From positions 1 to 64,000 of the forward strand of contig JAJFHD010000096.1 of the NCBI GenBank assembly GCA_021775805.1: a DNA stretch of 64,000 nt, in the 5' to 3' direction. The notes beneath the pieces are model-generated. The model searched no databases and had not been told where the DNA came from. It saw nothing but the letters and a program-made list of their open reading frames with translations. Source of the stretch: Alphaproteobacteria bacterium. Its GTDB lineage: Bacteria > Pseudomonadota > Alphaproteobacteria > Rhizobiales > JAJFHC01. Below are positions 26,968 through 35,805 of this stretch, piece after piece; within the stretch, counting starts at the first letter, position 1, and every line of letters starts with the position of its first letter. The translations under genes were made by a program, and so were the position numbers.

Positions 26968-29851
26968 TCTTGACATGAACCTGACGGTCAACGGCCGCCG
27001 CGTGGCCAGGCCTGCCAAGCCCCACTTACGTTTGCTGGACTATCTGCGCGACGACCTCAACCTGACCGGAACGAAAGAAGGCTGTGGCGCTGGAGAATGC
27101 GGCACCTGCTCGGTTTTCGTCGACGGCAAACTGGTCAAGTCGTGCCTGATGCCGGTTGCCAAGGCCAATGGCACGGCCATCGAGACTGTAGAAGGCCTTG
27201 CCGCACAAGGCGATTTGAGCGCGTTGCAACGCGGCTTCCACAAGACAGGTGCCAGTCAGTGCGGTTATTGCATTCCGGGCATGGTCATGGCGGCCACATC
27301 CGCCCTGCGCGAAAATCCGGACGCCGATATCGAGGAGATCAAGGAAGTTCTCGGCGGCAACATCTGCCGCTGCACGGGCTACTCAAAAATATTCGAGGCG
27401 GTGGAAATCGCCCGCGATGTGATCAGCGGCAAGCTGGCGATCACCGCGCTTGACGAAAGCGATGCCGGCGACAGTTTCATCGGCAACAATATCCGGCGCA
27501 TGGACGCCCCAAGCAAGGTGTCGGGCAGGCTGAAATATGCCGGCGACATGATCATGCCCGGCATGCTGCACATGCTGGTGCTGCGCAGTCCCCATGCCCA
27601 CGCCCGGATCAGGTCGATTGACACGACCGCTGCCGAACAGGTGCCCGGCGTGGCGTGCGTGATCACGGCAGACGATGTCCCCGGTGAGGACGGTTTCGGT
27701 GTCTTCGTCCACGACCAGCCGGTCATGGCCAGCGGCGTCGTGCGTTATGTCGGCGAGGGCGTCGCGGCGGTAGCTGCCGAAGACATTCTCAGTGCAAAGG
27801 CGGCATTGGAAAAGATCGTCGTCGACTACGAAGAACTGCCCGCGGTGTTTGACCCGGAAGTTGCCATGGAGTCCGGGGCGCCGATCATTCACGACTATGC
27901 GCCGGACAATCTCGTCAAGCATATTCCGATCCGCAAGGGCGATGTGAACAAGGGATTTGCCGATGCCGACCTGATTATCGAAGAACACTTCGGGACGCAG
28001 GCCGTGGAGCACGCCTATCTGGAGCCTGAAGCCGGCATCGCCTATGTCGATCACGACGATGTGGTGACCGTACTCTCGCCAAGCCAGAACATTACCCACC
28101 ACCGCCATATGCTGGCCAAGATCATCGACAAGCCGATCAACAAGGTGCGCTTCATCATGAGTCCGGTCGGCGGCGGCTTTGGCGGCAAGGAAGACATGAT
28201 CTACCAGGGCATGCTGGCGATCGCTGCCATGAAGACCGGCCAGCCGGTGCGTCTCGTATACACCCGCGAAGAATCGATCATATCGACTGCCAAGCGCCAT
28301 CCGGCACGGGTCACCTACCGCATGGGCCTCAAGAATGACGGCCGCATCACGGCAGCGGAATTCCACATGATCTCCGACGGCGGCGCCTACGGCATGTCCA
28401 CCGAGGGCGTCATGCGCAAAGCCGCGATCCTGTCGTGCGGCCCTTACGACATCGCCAATCTGAAGATCGACACCCGCGGCATCTACACCAACAACACGCC
28501 CGCCGGCGCTTTCCGCACATTTGGCGGCATGCAGGCCCAGTTCGCCACCGAATCTATGCTCGACATGGCCGCAGAAAAACTCGGCCTTGATCCATTCGAG
28601 ATTCGCCGGCGCAACATGATGAGGGATGGTTCAACCACCCACACCCGACAGAAACTCGGGTCGGTATCGATGGGCCGGGTGCTCGAGGCGGCAGAGCAGA
28701 GCGCGCAATGGGAGATCGGCGTGCCCACGTCCCGTGGGCTAACCCGCAAGGACCTCGGTCTTTCGGGCACACGCAAACCCTGCACCCTGGGCGCCCGCAT
28801 CCGTCAGGCCTCCGACAAACCCGATCATGTCGTCCCCGGCAAGGTGCGAGGCCGCGGCATCGCGGCATCCTGGTATGGCATCGCCAGGACGGCAACGATC
28901 GACCGGGCAGGCGCCTGGGCGGAACTCGACGATGGCGGCACGGCCAAGATCGTGACCGGGGTTACGGAAATCGGCGAAGGCATTCTCACATTGCTGGCAC
29001 AGGTTGCCGCCGAGGAACTGGGTGTGCGTCCCTGCGACATCACGATTGGCGACAATGACACCGCCCGCTCACCCGAAGCCGCCCATGCCGGTGCCACGCG
29101 CCAGACATACATGATCGGCAATTCGGTAGCCTTGGCCTGCCGGGAAGTCCGCGCCAAGCTCGATGAACAGATTGCCGATCACTGGGGTGTGCCGGTTGAC
29201 ACGATTGAAGCCTTCAACGGCGAGATCTGGGCCAGGGGCACCAATTTCAAGATGTCCATGGAAGACGCGGTCGACATTACCAAGAAACGCGGCATCGTGC
29301 CGGTGGGATCCGGGGCTTTCACCGCTCACGGCACCGGCCTCGATCCGGTCGACGGCAGCGGCAGCCCGTGGCAGGCTTATGTTTACGGTTGCCAGGTGGC
29401 GGAGGTCGAGGTCGACACGGTCACTGGAGAGGTTCAGGTTCTCGGCATCTGGGCGGTTCACGACGTTGGCCGGGCGATCAACCCGCGCGGCGTCGAAGGC
29501 CAGATCGAAGGCGGTGTCGTCCAGGGCCTCGGCCAGGCGTTGATGGAGGATTACAAGCTCGATCAAGGCCACACCACGACGCACGGTTTTGCCAAATACA
29601 TCCTGCCCACATCACTCGATGTTCCGCAGATCACGTCGACGATTATCGAAGATCCAGATCCTTTGAGCCCGCTGGGGGCGAAGGGCATCGGTGAACCGGC
29701 GCTCGTGCCGACGGCACCGGCCATAATGAATGCCATCTACGACGCTATTGGCGTTCGCATGACGTCGCTGCCGGCGACACCGGAAAAAGTGTTGGGCGGA
29801 ATCCTGCAAAAACGGCGATCGGAGCAAGCCATCCCGACTGCAGCGGAATAG
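26960..29851 (+). CDS. Fused iron-sulfur and molybdopterin subunits of a xanthine dehydrogenase-family hydroxylase
   Basis: A 963-aa protein that joins a CoxS-like [2Fe-2S] module to a CoxL-like molybdopterin module. Cysteines 42, 47, 50 and 62 bind the first cluster; 101, 104, 136 and 138 (CGYC, CRC) bind the second. The molybdenum part starts near residue 180 (MDAPSKVSGRLKYAGD). It carries GGGFGGKE, AGAFRTFGGMQAQ and the late AKGIGEPALVP with the catalytic glutamate. The form I CO dehydrogenase loop AYRCSFR is absent, so it is not a CO dehydrogenase; an aldehyde or N-heterocycle hydroxylase is likelier. The ATG overlaps the FAD-subunit stop. Confidence 0.92.
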   Translation: MPDLDMNLTVNGRRVARPAKPHLRLLDYLRDDLNLTGTKEGCGAGECGTCSVFVDGKLVKSCLMPVAKANGTAIETVEGLAAQGDLSALQRGFHKTGASQCGYCIPGMVMAATSALRENPDADIEEIKEVLGGNICRCTGYSKIFEAVEIARDVISGKLAITALDESDAGDSFIGNNIRRMDAPSKVSGRLKYAGDMIMPGMLHMLVLRSPHAHARIRSIDTTAAEQVPGVACVITADDVPGEDGFGVFVHDQPVMASGVVRYVGEGVAAVAAEDILSAKAALEKIVVDYEELPAVFDPEVAMESGAPIIHDYAPDNLVKHIPIRKGDVNKGFADADLIIEEHFGTQAVEHAYLEPEAGIAYVDHDDVVTVLSPSQNITHHRHMLAKIIDKPINKVRFIMSPVGGGFGGKEDMIYQGMLAIAAMKTGQPVRLVYTREESIISTAKRHPARVTYRMGLKNDGRITAAEFHMISDGGAYGMSTEGVMRKAAILSCGPYDIANLKIDTRGIYTNNTPAGAFRTFGGMQAQFATESMLDMAAEKLGLDPFEIRRRNMMRDGSTTHTRQKLGSVSMGRVLEAAEQSAQWEIGVPTSRGLTRKDLGLSGTRKPCTLGARIRQASDKPDHVVPGKVRGRGIAASWYGIARTATIDRAGAWAELDDGGTAKIVTGVTEIGEGILTLLAQVAAEELGVRPCDITIGDNDTARSPEAAHAGATRQTYMIGNSVALACREVRAKLDEQIADHWGVPVDTIEAFNGEIWARGTNFKMSMEDAVDITKKRGIVPVGSGAFTAHGTGLDPVDGSGSPWQAYVYGCQVAEVEVDTVTGEVQVLGIWAVHDVGRAINPRGVEGQIEGGVVQGLGQALMEDYKLDQGHTTTHGFAKYILPTSLDVPQITSTIIEDPDPLSPLGAKGIGEPALVPTAPAIMNAIYDAIGVRMTSLPATPEKVLGGILQKRRSEQAIPTAAE

Positions 29852-29862
29852 GAAACGACGAG

Positions 29863-30801
29863 ATGAGTGACAGTATGTACAGGAAAATGCGCGTTGGCGT
29901 AGTGCATTTCAAGGCTTTCCCGGGGCTGGAATCCGGGGTGGGCCCGTTGGTCGAAACCTTGGAAAAACTGGCCGCCGATGAGTTCTTTACCGCCGTCGAG
30001 GTGGGGTGGATGAAGGACTTCCAGGTGCGCAACACGGCCCGGCAAGTCCTCGACCACAGCCACCTTTCTGTCGCCTACGCCACCCAGCCGAAAGTGTTGT
30101 CAAACAAGTTTAACCTCAACTCCTTCGACCCTCGGGAACGCAATGCGGCCATTTCGGCCGTGAAGAGCTGCGTTGATGAGGCTCATCAACTTGGCGCCGA
30201 AGTGGTCCGCCTGATTGCAGGCCGGGACCCAGGCGATGAAAAGCGCGAAGAAGCGAAAAAACTATTGGTCGATTCGCTAACTCAGATCATGGATTACGAC
30301 CGCCAGAATTATGGCGACATGCGCTTCACACTGAAGATATTCGATCGCGACATCGACAAGATGAATTTGATCGGACATGCGCAGGACGCGGTTGATGTGG
30401 CACAGGAGTTACGCAAGGACTTTGCAAACTTCGGTCTTTTGACCGATCTCAGTCACTTTCCGCTACTCGATGAAAAACCTGAGATCAGTCTGCCCTTGAT
30501 GAAAGACTATCTGGATAGCGTTCACTTGGGAAACTGCGTGTTCCGTGACCGGCGGCATCCCTGTTATGGCGATATCCAGCCGCGTTTTGGCATTCCAGGC
30601 GGTGAAACTGATACCAAGGAGGTGACAGAATTTTTCTCGGCATTGCACGATATCGGGTTTTTCGACAAAACCGAACGGCCGATCGTCAGCGCTGAGGTTC
30701 GACCCGTCGTTGCAGGCGAGAAACCGGAAATCGTTCTGGCCAACGCAAAACGTGTGATCCGGGATGCATGGGTCCTGTCCAGGGCCAGTCAGTCAGCATA
30801 G
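29863..30801 (+). CDS. Sugar phosphate isomerase/epimerase-like TIM-barrel protein
   Basis: A 312-aa protein of the xylose-isomerase-like TIM-barrel superfamily (which also holds IolE dehydratases and IolI/IolH). Seen are the strand-end residues expected for metal ligands: VEVGW near the start, LLTDLSHFP with Asp and His, DSVHLGNC, and SAEVRPVV with Glu near the C-terminus. The reaction could be isomerisation, epimerisation or dehydration. The gene follows the hydroxylase after 11 bases. Codon use is slightly less GC-rich than the upstream genes. Confidence 0.75.
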   Translation: MSDSMYRKMRVGVVHFKAFPGLESGVGPLVETLEKLAADEFFTAVEVGWMKDFQVRNTARQVLDHSHLSVAYATQPKVLSNKFNLNSFDPRERNAAISAVKSCVDEAHQLGAEVVRLIAGRDPGDEKREEAKKLLVDSLTQIMDYDRQNYGDMRFTLKIFDRDIDKMNLIGHAQDAVDVAQELRKDFANFGLLTDLSHFPLLDEKPEISLPLMKDYLDSVHLGNCVFRDRRHPCYGDIQPRFGIPGGETDTKEVTEFFSALHDIGFFDKTERPIVSAEVRPVVAGEKPEIVLANAKRVIRDAWVLSRASQSA

Positions 30802-30855
30802 CTGGCAGGTGATTTTACAAAGATAAGTTCCAATAAAACTCAGGGAAGGAAGACA

Positions 30856-31845
30856 ATGACTATCCAACCAAACAATACTCGCCGTTCCATCTTTGCAGCC
30901 GGAGCAGCAGCGGTTGTTCTCGCATTTACTGGCCTGAACCCGGCGAAAGCAGAGTTTCCGGAAAAGCCAATCGAGCTGATTATTCCGTTCGGTGCAGGTG
31001 GCGGTGCAGACATTGAAGGCCGCCTGTTGGCAAAGGAGATGAGCAAAGTTCTGGGGCAACCTGTCGTGGCCGTCAACAAGCCAGGTGGCGGCGGTGCGAT
31101 TACGTACACCCACCTCACGAATGCCAAGCCCGACGGCTACACTGTTGCCTGGAACTCGACGTCCATTCTGACGACCACCAACATTGGCAACGTGCCGTTT
31201 GACTACAAGGCCATGGATCACATCGGGCAGGTTGAGTATCAGCCAATCCCCTTCGTTGTGAAATCTGATTCCCGCTGGAAGAATTTCGGAGAATTTGCAA
31301 GCGAATGCAAAGCCAAACCTAAAACCCTGAAGATCGCATTTGCGGGCTTTGGTTCGGCAACGCATCTGTTCGCTGTGGCTTTGACCAAAGCTGCAGGTTG
31401 CGAGGCGATTATGCTGCCGGTTAAGGCACCAGAAAGAAACGCTATGATCCTGAGTGGCGAAGCCGATGCAGCCGTGCATATCTTCATCGCGCCTTTGAAG
31501 TTCGTAAAGGCAGGCAAAATGCGTTTTCTGGCAGTTTCCGGCGGCAAGAGAGATCCTGCGGCACCGGACGTCCCCACCGCCAAAGAGCTTGGCTATGATG
31601 TTGAGTTCGATCTTTTCCGCGGGCTTTCTGTACCCAGGGGAACACCTGACGCGATCAAGGCGAAGCTTGAAGACGCCATGATCAAGGCCGCAAACTCCGA
31701 AAGCTTCAAGAAGCGCGCTGCAAAGCTGAAGTTCACGCTGGCACCGCTCGGCCAGAAGGATTTTGACGCCAAACTGGCCAAGGACAATGAACAGATTGCC
31801 AAGCTGATGAAGGAAGCAGGGATCTATCAGTCAAAAGCCAAATAA
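30856..31845 (+). CDS. tctC: Tripartite tricarboxylate transporter substrate-binding protein
   Basis: Periplasmic binding protein of a TTT-family importer, 329 aa. It has a signal peptide (RRSIFAAGAAAVVLAFTGLNPAKA) and the TctC/Bug family landmarks: FPEKPIELIIPFGAGGGADI, GQPVVAVNKPGGGGAITY and the repeat of hydrophobic residues around DVPTAKELGYDVEF. A good ribosome binding site (GGAAGGAAG) precedes the ATG. A 9-bp GC hairpin separates it from tctB. Bug proteins bind carboxylates, amino acids or related anions; a sugar acid or similar organic acid fits this locus. Confidence 0.93.
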   Translation: MTIQPNNTRRSIFAAGAAAVVLAFTGLNPAKAEFPEKPIELIIPFGAGGGADIEGRLLAKEMSKVLGQPVVAVNKPGGGGAITYTHLTNAKPDGYTVAWNSTSILTTTNIGNVPFDYKAMDHIGQVEYQPIPFVVKSDSRWKNFGEFASECKAKPKTLKIAFAGFGSATHLFAVALTKAAGCEAIMLPVKAPERNAMILSGEADAAVHIFIAPLKFVKAGKMRFLAVSGGKRDPAAPDVPTAKELGYDVEFDLFRGLSVPRGTPDAIKAKLEDAMIKAANSESFKKRAAKLKFTLAPLGQKDFDAKLAKDNEQIAKLMKEAGIYQSKAK

Positions 31846-31871
31846 CAACGTGCTGAGGCCGGCGACGTTCG

Positions 31872-31898
31872 CGGGTGCCCCTTCTATGCGGGCACCCG
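31872..31898 (+). terminator. Intercistronic stem-loop after tctC
   Basis: CGGGTGCCC and GGGCACCCG form a perfect 9-bp stem with a 9-nt loop, 26 bases after the tctC stop, followed by TCTTCGC instead of a U-tract. It probably stabilises the tctC mRNA end or allows partial termination, giving more binding protein than membrane subunits. Confidence 0.7.
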
Positions 31899-31953
31899 TC
31901 TTCGCACTTACGGCCCTGGAAACGATTCAATCGGGAACAGGCTAGCTATCCTC

Positions 31954-32418
31954 ATGGCAATGCGTCAGCGCAACTTGATCGCTGCACTCGTGGCAATCGC
32001 ACTGGGTGTCGGTTACGCGATCCTTACCAGTCAGTTGCCGACGCGGACACTGCAGAACTCCACCCAACCGTCCTTTTTTCCCTGGATTGTTACAACCTGC
32101 CTCTTCCTGCTGTCGGGGGCACTTCTTGCCCAGAGCCTGTTTGTCCGGCCGACTGCGGATGAGATTTCCGAGAATGGTGCGGGCTCTCTGCGCATTGTCT
32201 GGATACTCGTTTTTGTCGTCTACCTGGTGGTGCTTCCCGGCTTGGGATTCGTTGTCGCCAATGTCATGTTCTTCGCCGTACTCATGGTTCTGTACGGCGA
32301 CAGGAATCCGATCAAGGTTGGTTTGTGCTCGATCGTTATCACTTTGCTGATCTTCCTGTTGTTCCGGAACGTCTTCCAGATCAGGCTGCCGACCGGCGTA
32401 GTTGAAGGGTGGATCTGA
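31954..32418 (+). CDS. tctB: Tripartite tricarboxylate transporter small membrane subunit
   Basis: A 154-aa inner-membrane protein with four hydrophobic segments (LIAALVAIALGVGYAILTSQ, FFPWIVTTCLFLLSGALLAQ, IVWILVFVVYLVVLPGLGFV, and CSIVITLLIFLLFRNVFQIR). This size and layout, between tctC and tctA, identify TctB. Its stop overlaps the tctA ATG (TGATG). Confidence 0.9.
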   Translation: MAMRQRNLIAALVAIALGVGYAILTSQLPTRTLQNSTQPSFFPWIVTTCLFLLSGALLAQSLFVRPTADEISENGAGSLRIVWILVFVVYLVVLPGLGFVVANVMFFAVLMVLYGDRNPIKVGLCSIVITLLIFLLFRNVFQIRLPTGVVEGWI

Positions 32419-33920
32419 TGAGCCCTGATATTGTTGACGGATTCAATCAGGCGTCAGCGTTGTCAACGCTCGCCGCGACCGCATGCGGGGCCCTGATCGG
32501 GCTCGTCGTCGGCATGATACCGGGACTGTCGATATCGACCGGCATCATCATCGTTTTGCCGATCACCTTTGTCCTTGAACCCGACATTTCAATTGCGCTG
32601 CTGCTGGGATTGTATGTCAGCGGCATGACGGGAGGAAGTTTTTCAGCCATATTGCTCAACATTCCCGGCACCCCGTCGGCATCGGCGACAACCCTGGACG
32701 GCCACCCCATGACGGCACGGGGCGAGCCGGGGCGGGCGCTGGGCATTGCGATCGTCGCAAGTTTTGCCGGTGGCCTGTTCAGCTTCGCCTGCCTGTACTT
32801 TATCGCACCGTTGCTGGCCGACATTGCACTCCAGTTCAAACGGCCTGATTACTTCAGCCTGGTGTTTTTCGGTCTAACCATGATTGCAAGCTTCGCCGCG
32901 CGCTCGCTGATCAAGGGCCTGTTGTCAGCCGTGATAGGACTGATGATTGTCACGATCGGGCAGGATCCGCTGGTTGGCACGCAGCGATACACGTTTGGCG
33001 AGGTCAACCTGATCGCCGGCGTCCATGTCCTGACCGCTCTGATCGGTCTGTTCGCCATCCCTCAGTTGGTTGAGAACCTGGGCGCGTCCCTGGCGGCCAA
33101 GCGCACGGTCAAGAAACTCACCGGCATATTGCCGCGGTTAGCTGATCTGCGCCGCATGGTTGTGCCCACGGGCATCGGCTCGGTTGTCGGTTCGTTTCTG
33201 GGAATTCTGCCGGGTGCCGGCGGGCCGATCGCCGCCTTTATCAGCTATGACTATTCCAGAAAGTTCAGCAAGACCCCCGACGAGTTTGGCAAGGGATCGC
33301 CGCAAGGCATCGCCGCACCGGAATCCGCCAACAATGCCGTCACGGGCGGTGCGCTTATCCCGATGATGACCCTCGGTATTCCGGGCGACCCGGTGACAGC
33401 AATCCTGATCGGCGCTTTGCTGGTTCACGGACTGGCGCCTGGCCCGCTGCTTTTTCTGGAGCGCGGCGATTTTGCATACGGCCTGATTTTTTCATTCTTC
33501 TGGGCGAACATATTCAACCTTATACTTGCGCTCCTGGGACTGCGGTTCCTGGTGAAGATTCTCGCCATCCCGCGCACTTTTCTGATGCCGACCATTGCCC
33601 TGCTGTGCGTCATTGGAGCCTACTCCCTGCGCAACAACTTCTTTGACGTCTACATCATGTTCGGATTCGGGATGCTGGGCCTTGCCATGAAGTGGCTGGA
33701 TATGCCGGTGGTGCCGTTGCTCCTGGCGCTGGTACTGGGGCGCCCCCTGGAGGAGCACCTGCGGGTCTCACTGATAAGTTCGCAAGGTGATCCGATGATT
33801 TTCTTTACGTCGCCATTCAGCGTGTTTTTCCTGTTGCTGGCCGCTCTGACCATCGCCTGGTCGATCTATGCCGAACGTCGGTCAAGACGCACCAGCACCG
33901 CCGGCGCAGGCGGCAAGTAA
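32418..33920 (+). CDS. tctA: Tripartite tricarboxylate transporter large permease
   Basis: A 500-aa inner-membrane permease with about 11-12 hydrophobic segments. The signature LIGLVVGMIPGLSISTGI near the N-terminus and the repeated mirror motif ILPGAGGPIAAFISYDYSRK near residue 262 are diagnostic of TctA, as is GIPGDPVTAILIGALLVHGL. The ATG at 32418 overlaps the tctB stop by one base; the GTG at 32409 in the track is less likely. Energy comes from an ion gradient. Confidence 0.95.
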   Translation: MSPDIVDGFNQASALSTLAATACGALIGLVVGMIPGLSISTGIIIVLPITFVLEPDISIALLLGLYVSGMTGGSFSAILLNIPGTPSASATTLDGHPMTARGEPGRALGIAIVASFAGGLFSFACLYFIAPLLADIALQFKRPDYFSLVFFGLTMIASFAARSLIKGLLSAVIGLMIVTIGQDPLVGTQRYTFGEVNLIAGVHVLTALIGLFAIPQLVENLGASLAAKRTVKKLTGILPRLADLRRMVVPTGIGSVVGSFLGILPGAGGPIAAFISYDYSRKFSKTPDEFGKGSPQGIAAPESANNAVTGGALIPMMTLGIPGDPVTAILIGALLVHGLAPGPLLFLERGDFAYGLIFSFFWANIFNLILALLGLRFLVKILAIPRTFLMPTIALLCVIGAYSLRNNFFDVYIMFGFGMLGLAMKWLDMPVVPLLLALVLGRPLEEHLRVSLISSQGDPMIFFTSPFSVFFLLLAALTIAWSIYAERRSRRTSTAGAGGK

Positions 33921-33994
33921 TGTTGGGCAAGTTTTGATGCGCCGCTCGAACGCCATGATAATTCAGGCCGCGTCATGCCGAGAAAGGACGAGAG

Positions 33995-34810
33995 ATGAAG
34001 TTTGATCTTTCCCAGATAAAATCCCTGGCCACGTTGCAGCCGGGCCAATTGCCCCTGGCAATCAACGCGGTGAAAGTTGCCGCCTCCATTCGCCCCAATC
34101 GATTTGTGATCGAAGGCGGCGACGAGACACCCACATCCATGCCACGGACGGCATTCCAGGTGGTGTATCCGGATAGAACGGTCATGCTCGATTCAGGCCT
34201 CGATCAGGCGACCCACGATTCCTTTTCCCAAGGGGAGAAAGAGCCCTACTATCCAGCCGCATTCGAAAAACTCACGAAAGCACTTAATCAGGCCGGTGCG
34301 ATCATCTTCACCCACTATCACGCCGATCACATAGCAGGCGTTGTTTGCGCGCCGAACCGTCTGGAACTCGCAAACAAGACCTTTACCACCCGTCACACAG
34401 CGCAGCTTATGGTGGAAACGCCCCACCGCCCGCATCTCGCTGTGACACCCGATGACATTCGCGACTTCATCGTCTTTGACTACGGCGATTACTATCCCAT
34501 CATGCCGGGTATCGTCATGATCAAGACGCCGGGTCACTCACCCGATTCCCAAATGGTTTTTGTCCGTTTGCAGAACGGAAAAGAGTATCTGCACTCGGTC
34601 GACACGGCCTGGAACATGCAGAACATTGTGCAGATGAAAGGCAAGGCAGCGCCTTGGGTCAAGGAGAACAAGGAGCAGATCGAGGTACAGCTAAGATGGC
34701 TGAACGGGCTTCTCAGCACGGACCCCGATCTCACCATCCTGGTTACGCACGACGACGACCAGTTGGCCAAAGTCAAAGATGAAGGCCTGGTAGGCGAACT
34801 GAGGGTTTGA
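33995..34810 (+). CDS. Metallo-beta-lactamase-fold hydrolase (possible lactonase)
   Basis: A 271-aa MBL-fold metal hydrolase without a signal peptide. The metal site is complete: HYHADH with His107, His109, Asp111 and His112, then His181 in TPGHSPDS and Asp203 in HSVDTAW. This two-metal set is seen in lactonases and in glyoxalase II-like enzymes. In a sugar or cyclitol pathway the natural proposal is opening of a lactone made by one of the dehydrogenases. The next gene starts four bases after its stop. Confidence 0.85.
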   Translation: MKFDLSQIKSLATLQPGQLPLAINAVKVAASIRPNRFVIEGGDETPTSMPRTAFQVVYPDRTVMLDSGLDQATHDSFSQGEKEPYYPAAFEKLTKALNQAGAIIFTHYHADHIAGVVCAPNRLELANKTFTTRHTAQLMVETPHRPHLAVTPDDIRDFIVFDYGDYYPIMPGIVMIKTPGHSPDSQMVFVRLQNGKEYLHSVDTAWNMQNIVQMKGKAAPWVKENKEQIEVQLRWLNGLLSTDPDLTILVTHDDDQLAKVKDEGLVGELRV

Positions 34811-34814
34811 GTGC

Positions 34815-35741
34815 GTGACAGAGCCAATCAAGATACGCCTCGGCGGGTACGGCCCCCCGACCACGAGTTTCAGCCTTGCACTCCAATGTATCGGCGACCG
34901 GTTGACCGGCGAGTTGGGGGATGCCGTTGATGTCAAATACGTCTGGAACATACTCGATCTGGGATACCGGTCGGAAGATATCCTTTGGCTGGTTGAAGAC
35001 GGGTTCCTGACCCTTGGTTACCAGTCTTCAAGCTATTTTACCGAGAAAGTGCCGGCACTCGGGGCACTCGACCTGCCGTTCGTCTTTCAGGACCGCGAGA
35101 GGGTTCGGGCAATGATGGATGGCGATCTCGGCAATGCCATCACCTGCGAACTGGAAAGCAAGATGGACTTGCGCGTTCTCGGCTTTTTCGAGAATGGATT
35201 GCGGCACGTTTCCAACGATCTTCGCCCCGTTAGAACACCGGCAGACCTTGGCGGCATGAGCATTCGGGTTTTGCCCAGTGCAATACAGGCGCGAACGTTT
35301 GAATTGCTGGGTGCGAACCCTCTGACCCTGGATCTCGTGGAGGCGCTTGACCGGATTGTTGCCGGCACAATCGATGCCCAGGAAAACCCGTTAGCCAATA
35401 CCGTGACCTACGGCGCCCACAAGTTTCACAAGTACCACACCCTTACCGGACATTCCTATCTGTCGCGGCCAATCTTCCTGCATCGACCGTCTTTCGATCA
35501 GTTTCCCAAAGCGGTTCAAAAATTGATGCGCGAAGCCGTTCAAGATGCAGTGCGGTTTCAAAGAGAACTGAAAATTGCCGAGGAGGAAGAAGCACGACGG
35601 GAGATCGTCAAGGAAGGTGGCCAGATCGTCGAACTGGCCGAAGGCGAACTTGCCTTATTTCGAACGGCAGTGGAGCCAATCTATGATGAAGCCCGCAGGG
35701 CCTATCCACCTGAATTAATAAGACTATTGCCGACATTCTAG
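34815..35741 (+). CDS. TRAP-type (DctP-like) binding protein lacking a signal peptide
   Basis: A 308-aa protein of the DctP fold: IKIRLGGYGPPTTSFS, then LDLPFVFQDRERVRAMMDGD, the conserved FENGLRHVSNDLRPVRTPAD with the carboxylate-binding arginine region, GMSIRVLPS, and DAQENPLANTV. DctP proteins are normally exported, yet this one begins MTEPIKIRLG with no signal peptide. The GTG start lies four bases after the MBL stop, and upstream codons in frame do not offer a signal. There are no DctQ/DctM genes nearby. It may be a cytoplasmic ligand-binding or sensing derivative, or the signal was lost. Confidence 0.8.
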   Translation: MTEPIKIRLGGYGPPTTSFSLALQCIGDRLTGELGDAVDVKYVWNILDLGYRSEDILWLVEDGFLTLGYQSSSYFTEKVPALGALDLPFVFQDRERVRAMMDGDLGNAITCELESKMDLRVLGFFENGLRHVSNDLRPVRTPADLGGMSIRVLPSAIQARTFELLGANPLTLDLVEALDRIVAGTIDAQENPLANTVTYGAHKFHKYHTLTGHSYLSRPIFLHRPSFDQFPKAVQKLMREAVQDAVRFQRELKIAEEEEARREIVKEGGQIVELAEGELALFRTAVEPIYDEARRAYPPELIRLLPTF

Positions 35742-35805
35742 GGGATCGACCGAAACGGCGGCGCCCATGACCCAGACAACATCATGAAAGTGGAAATCGA
35801 CACCG

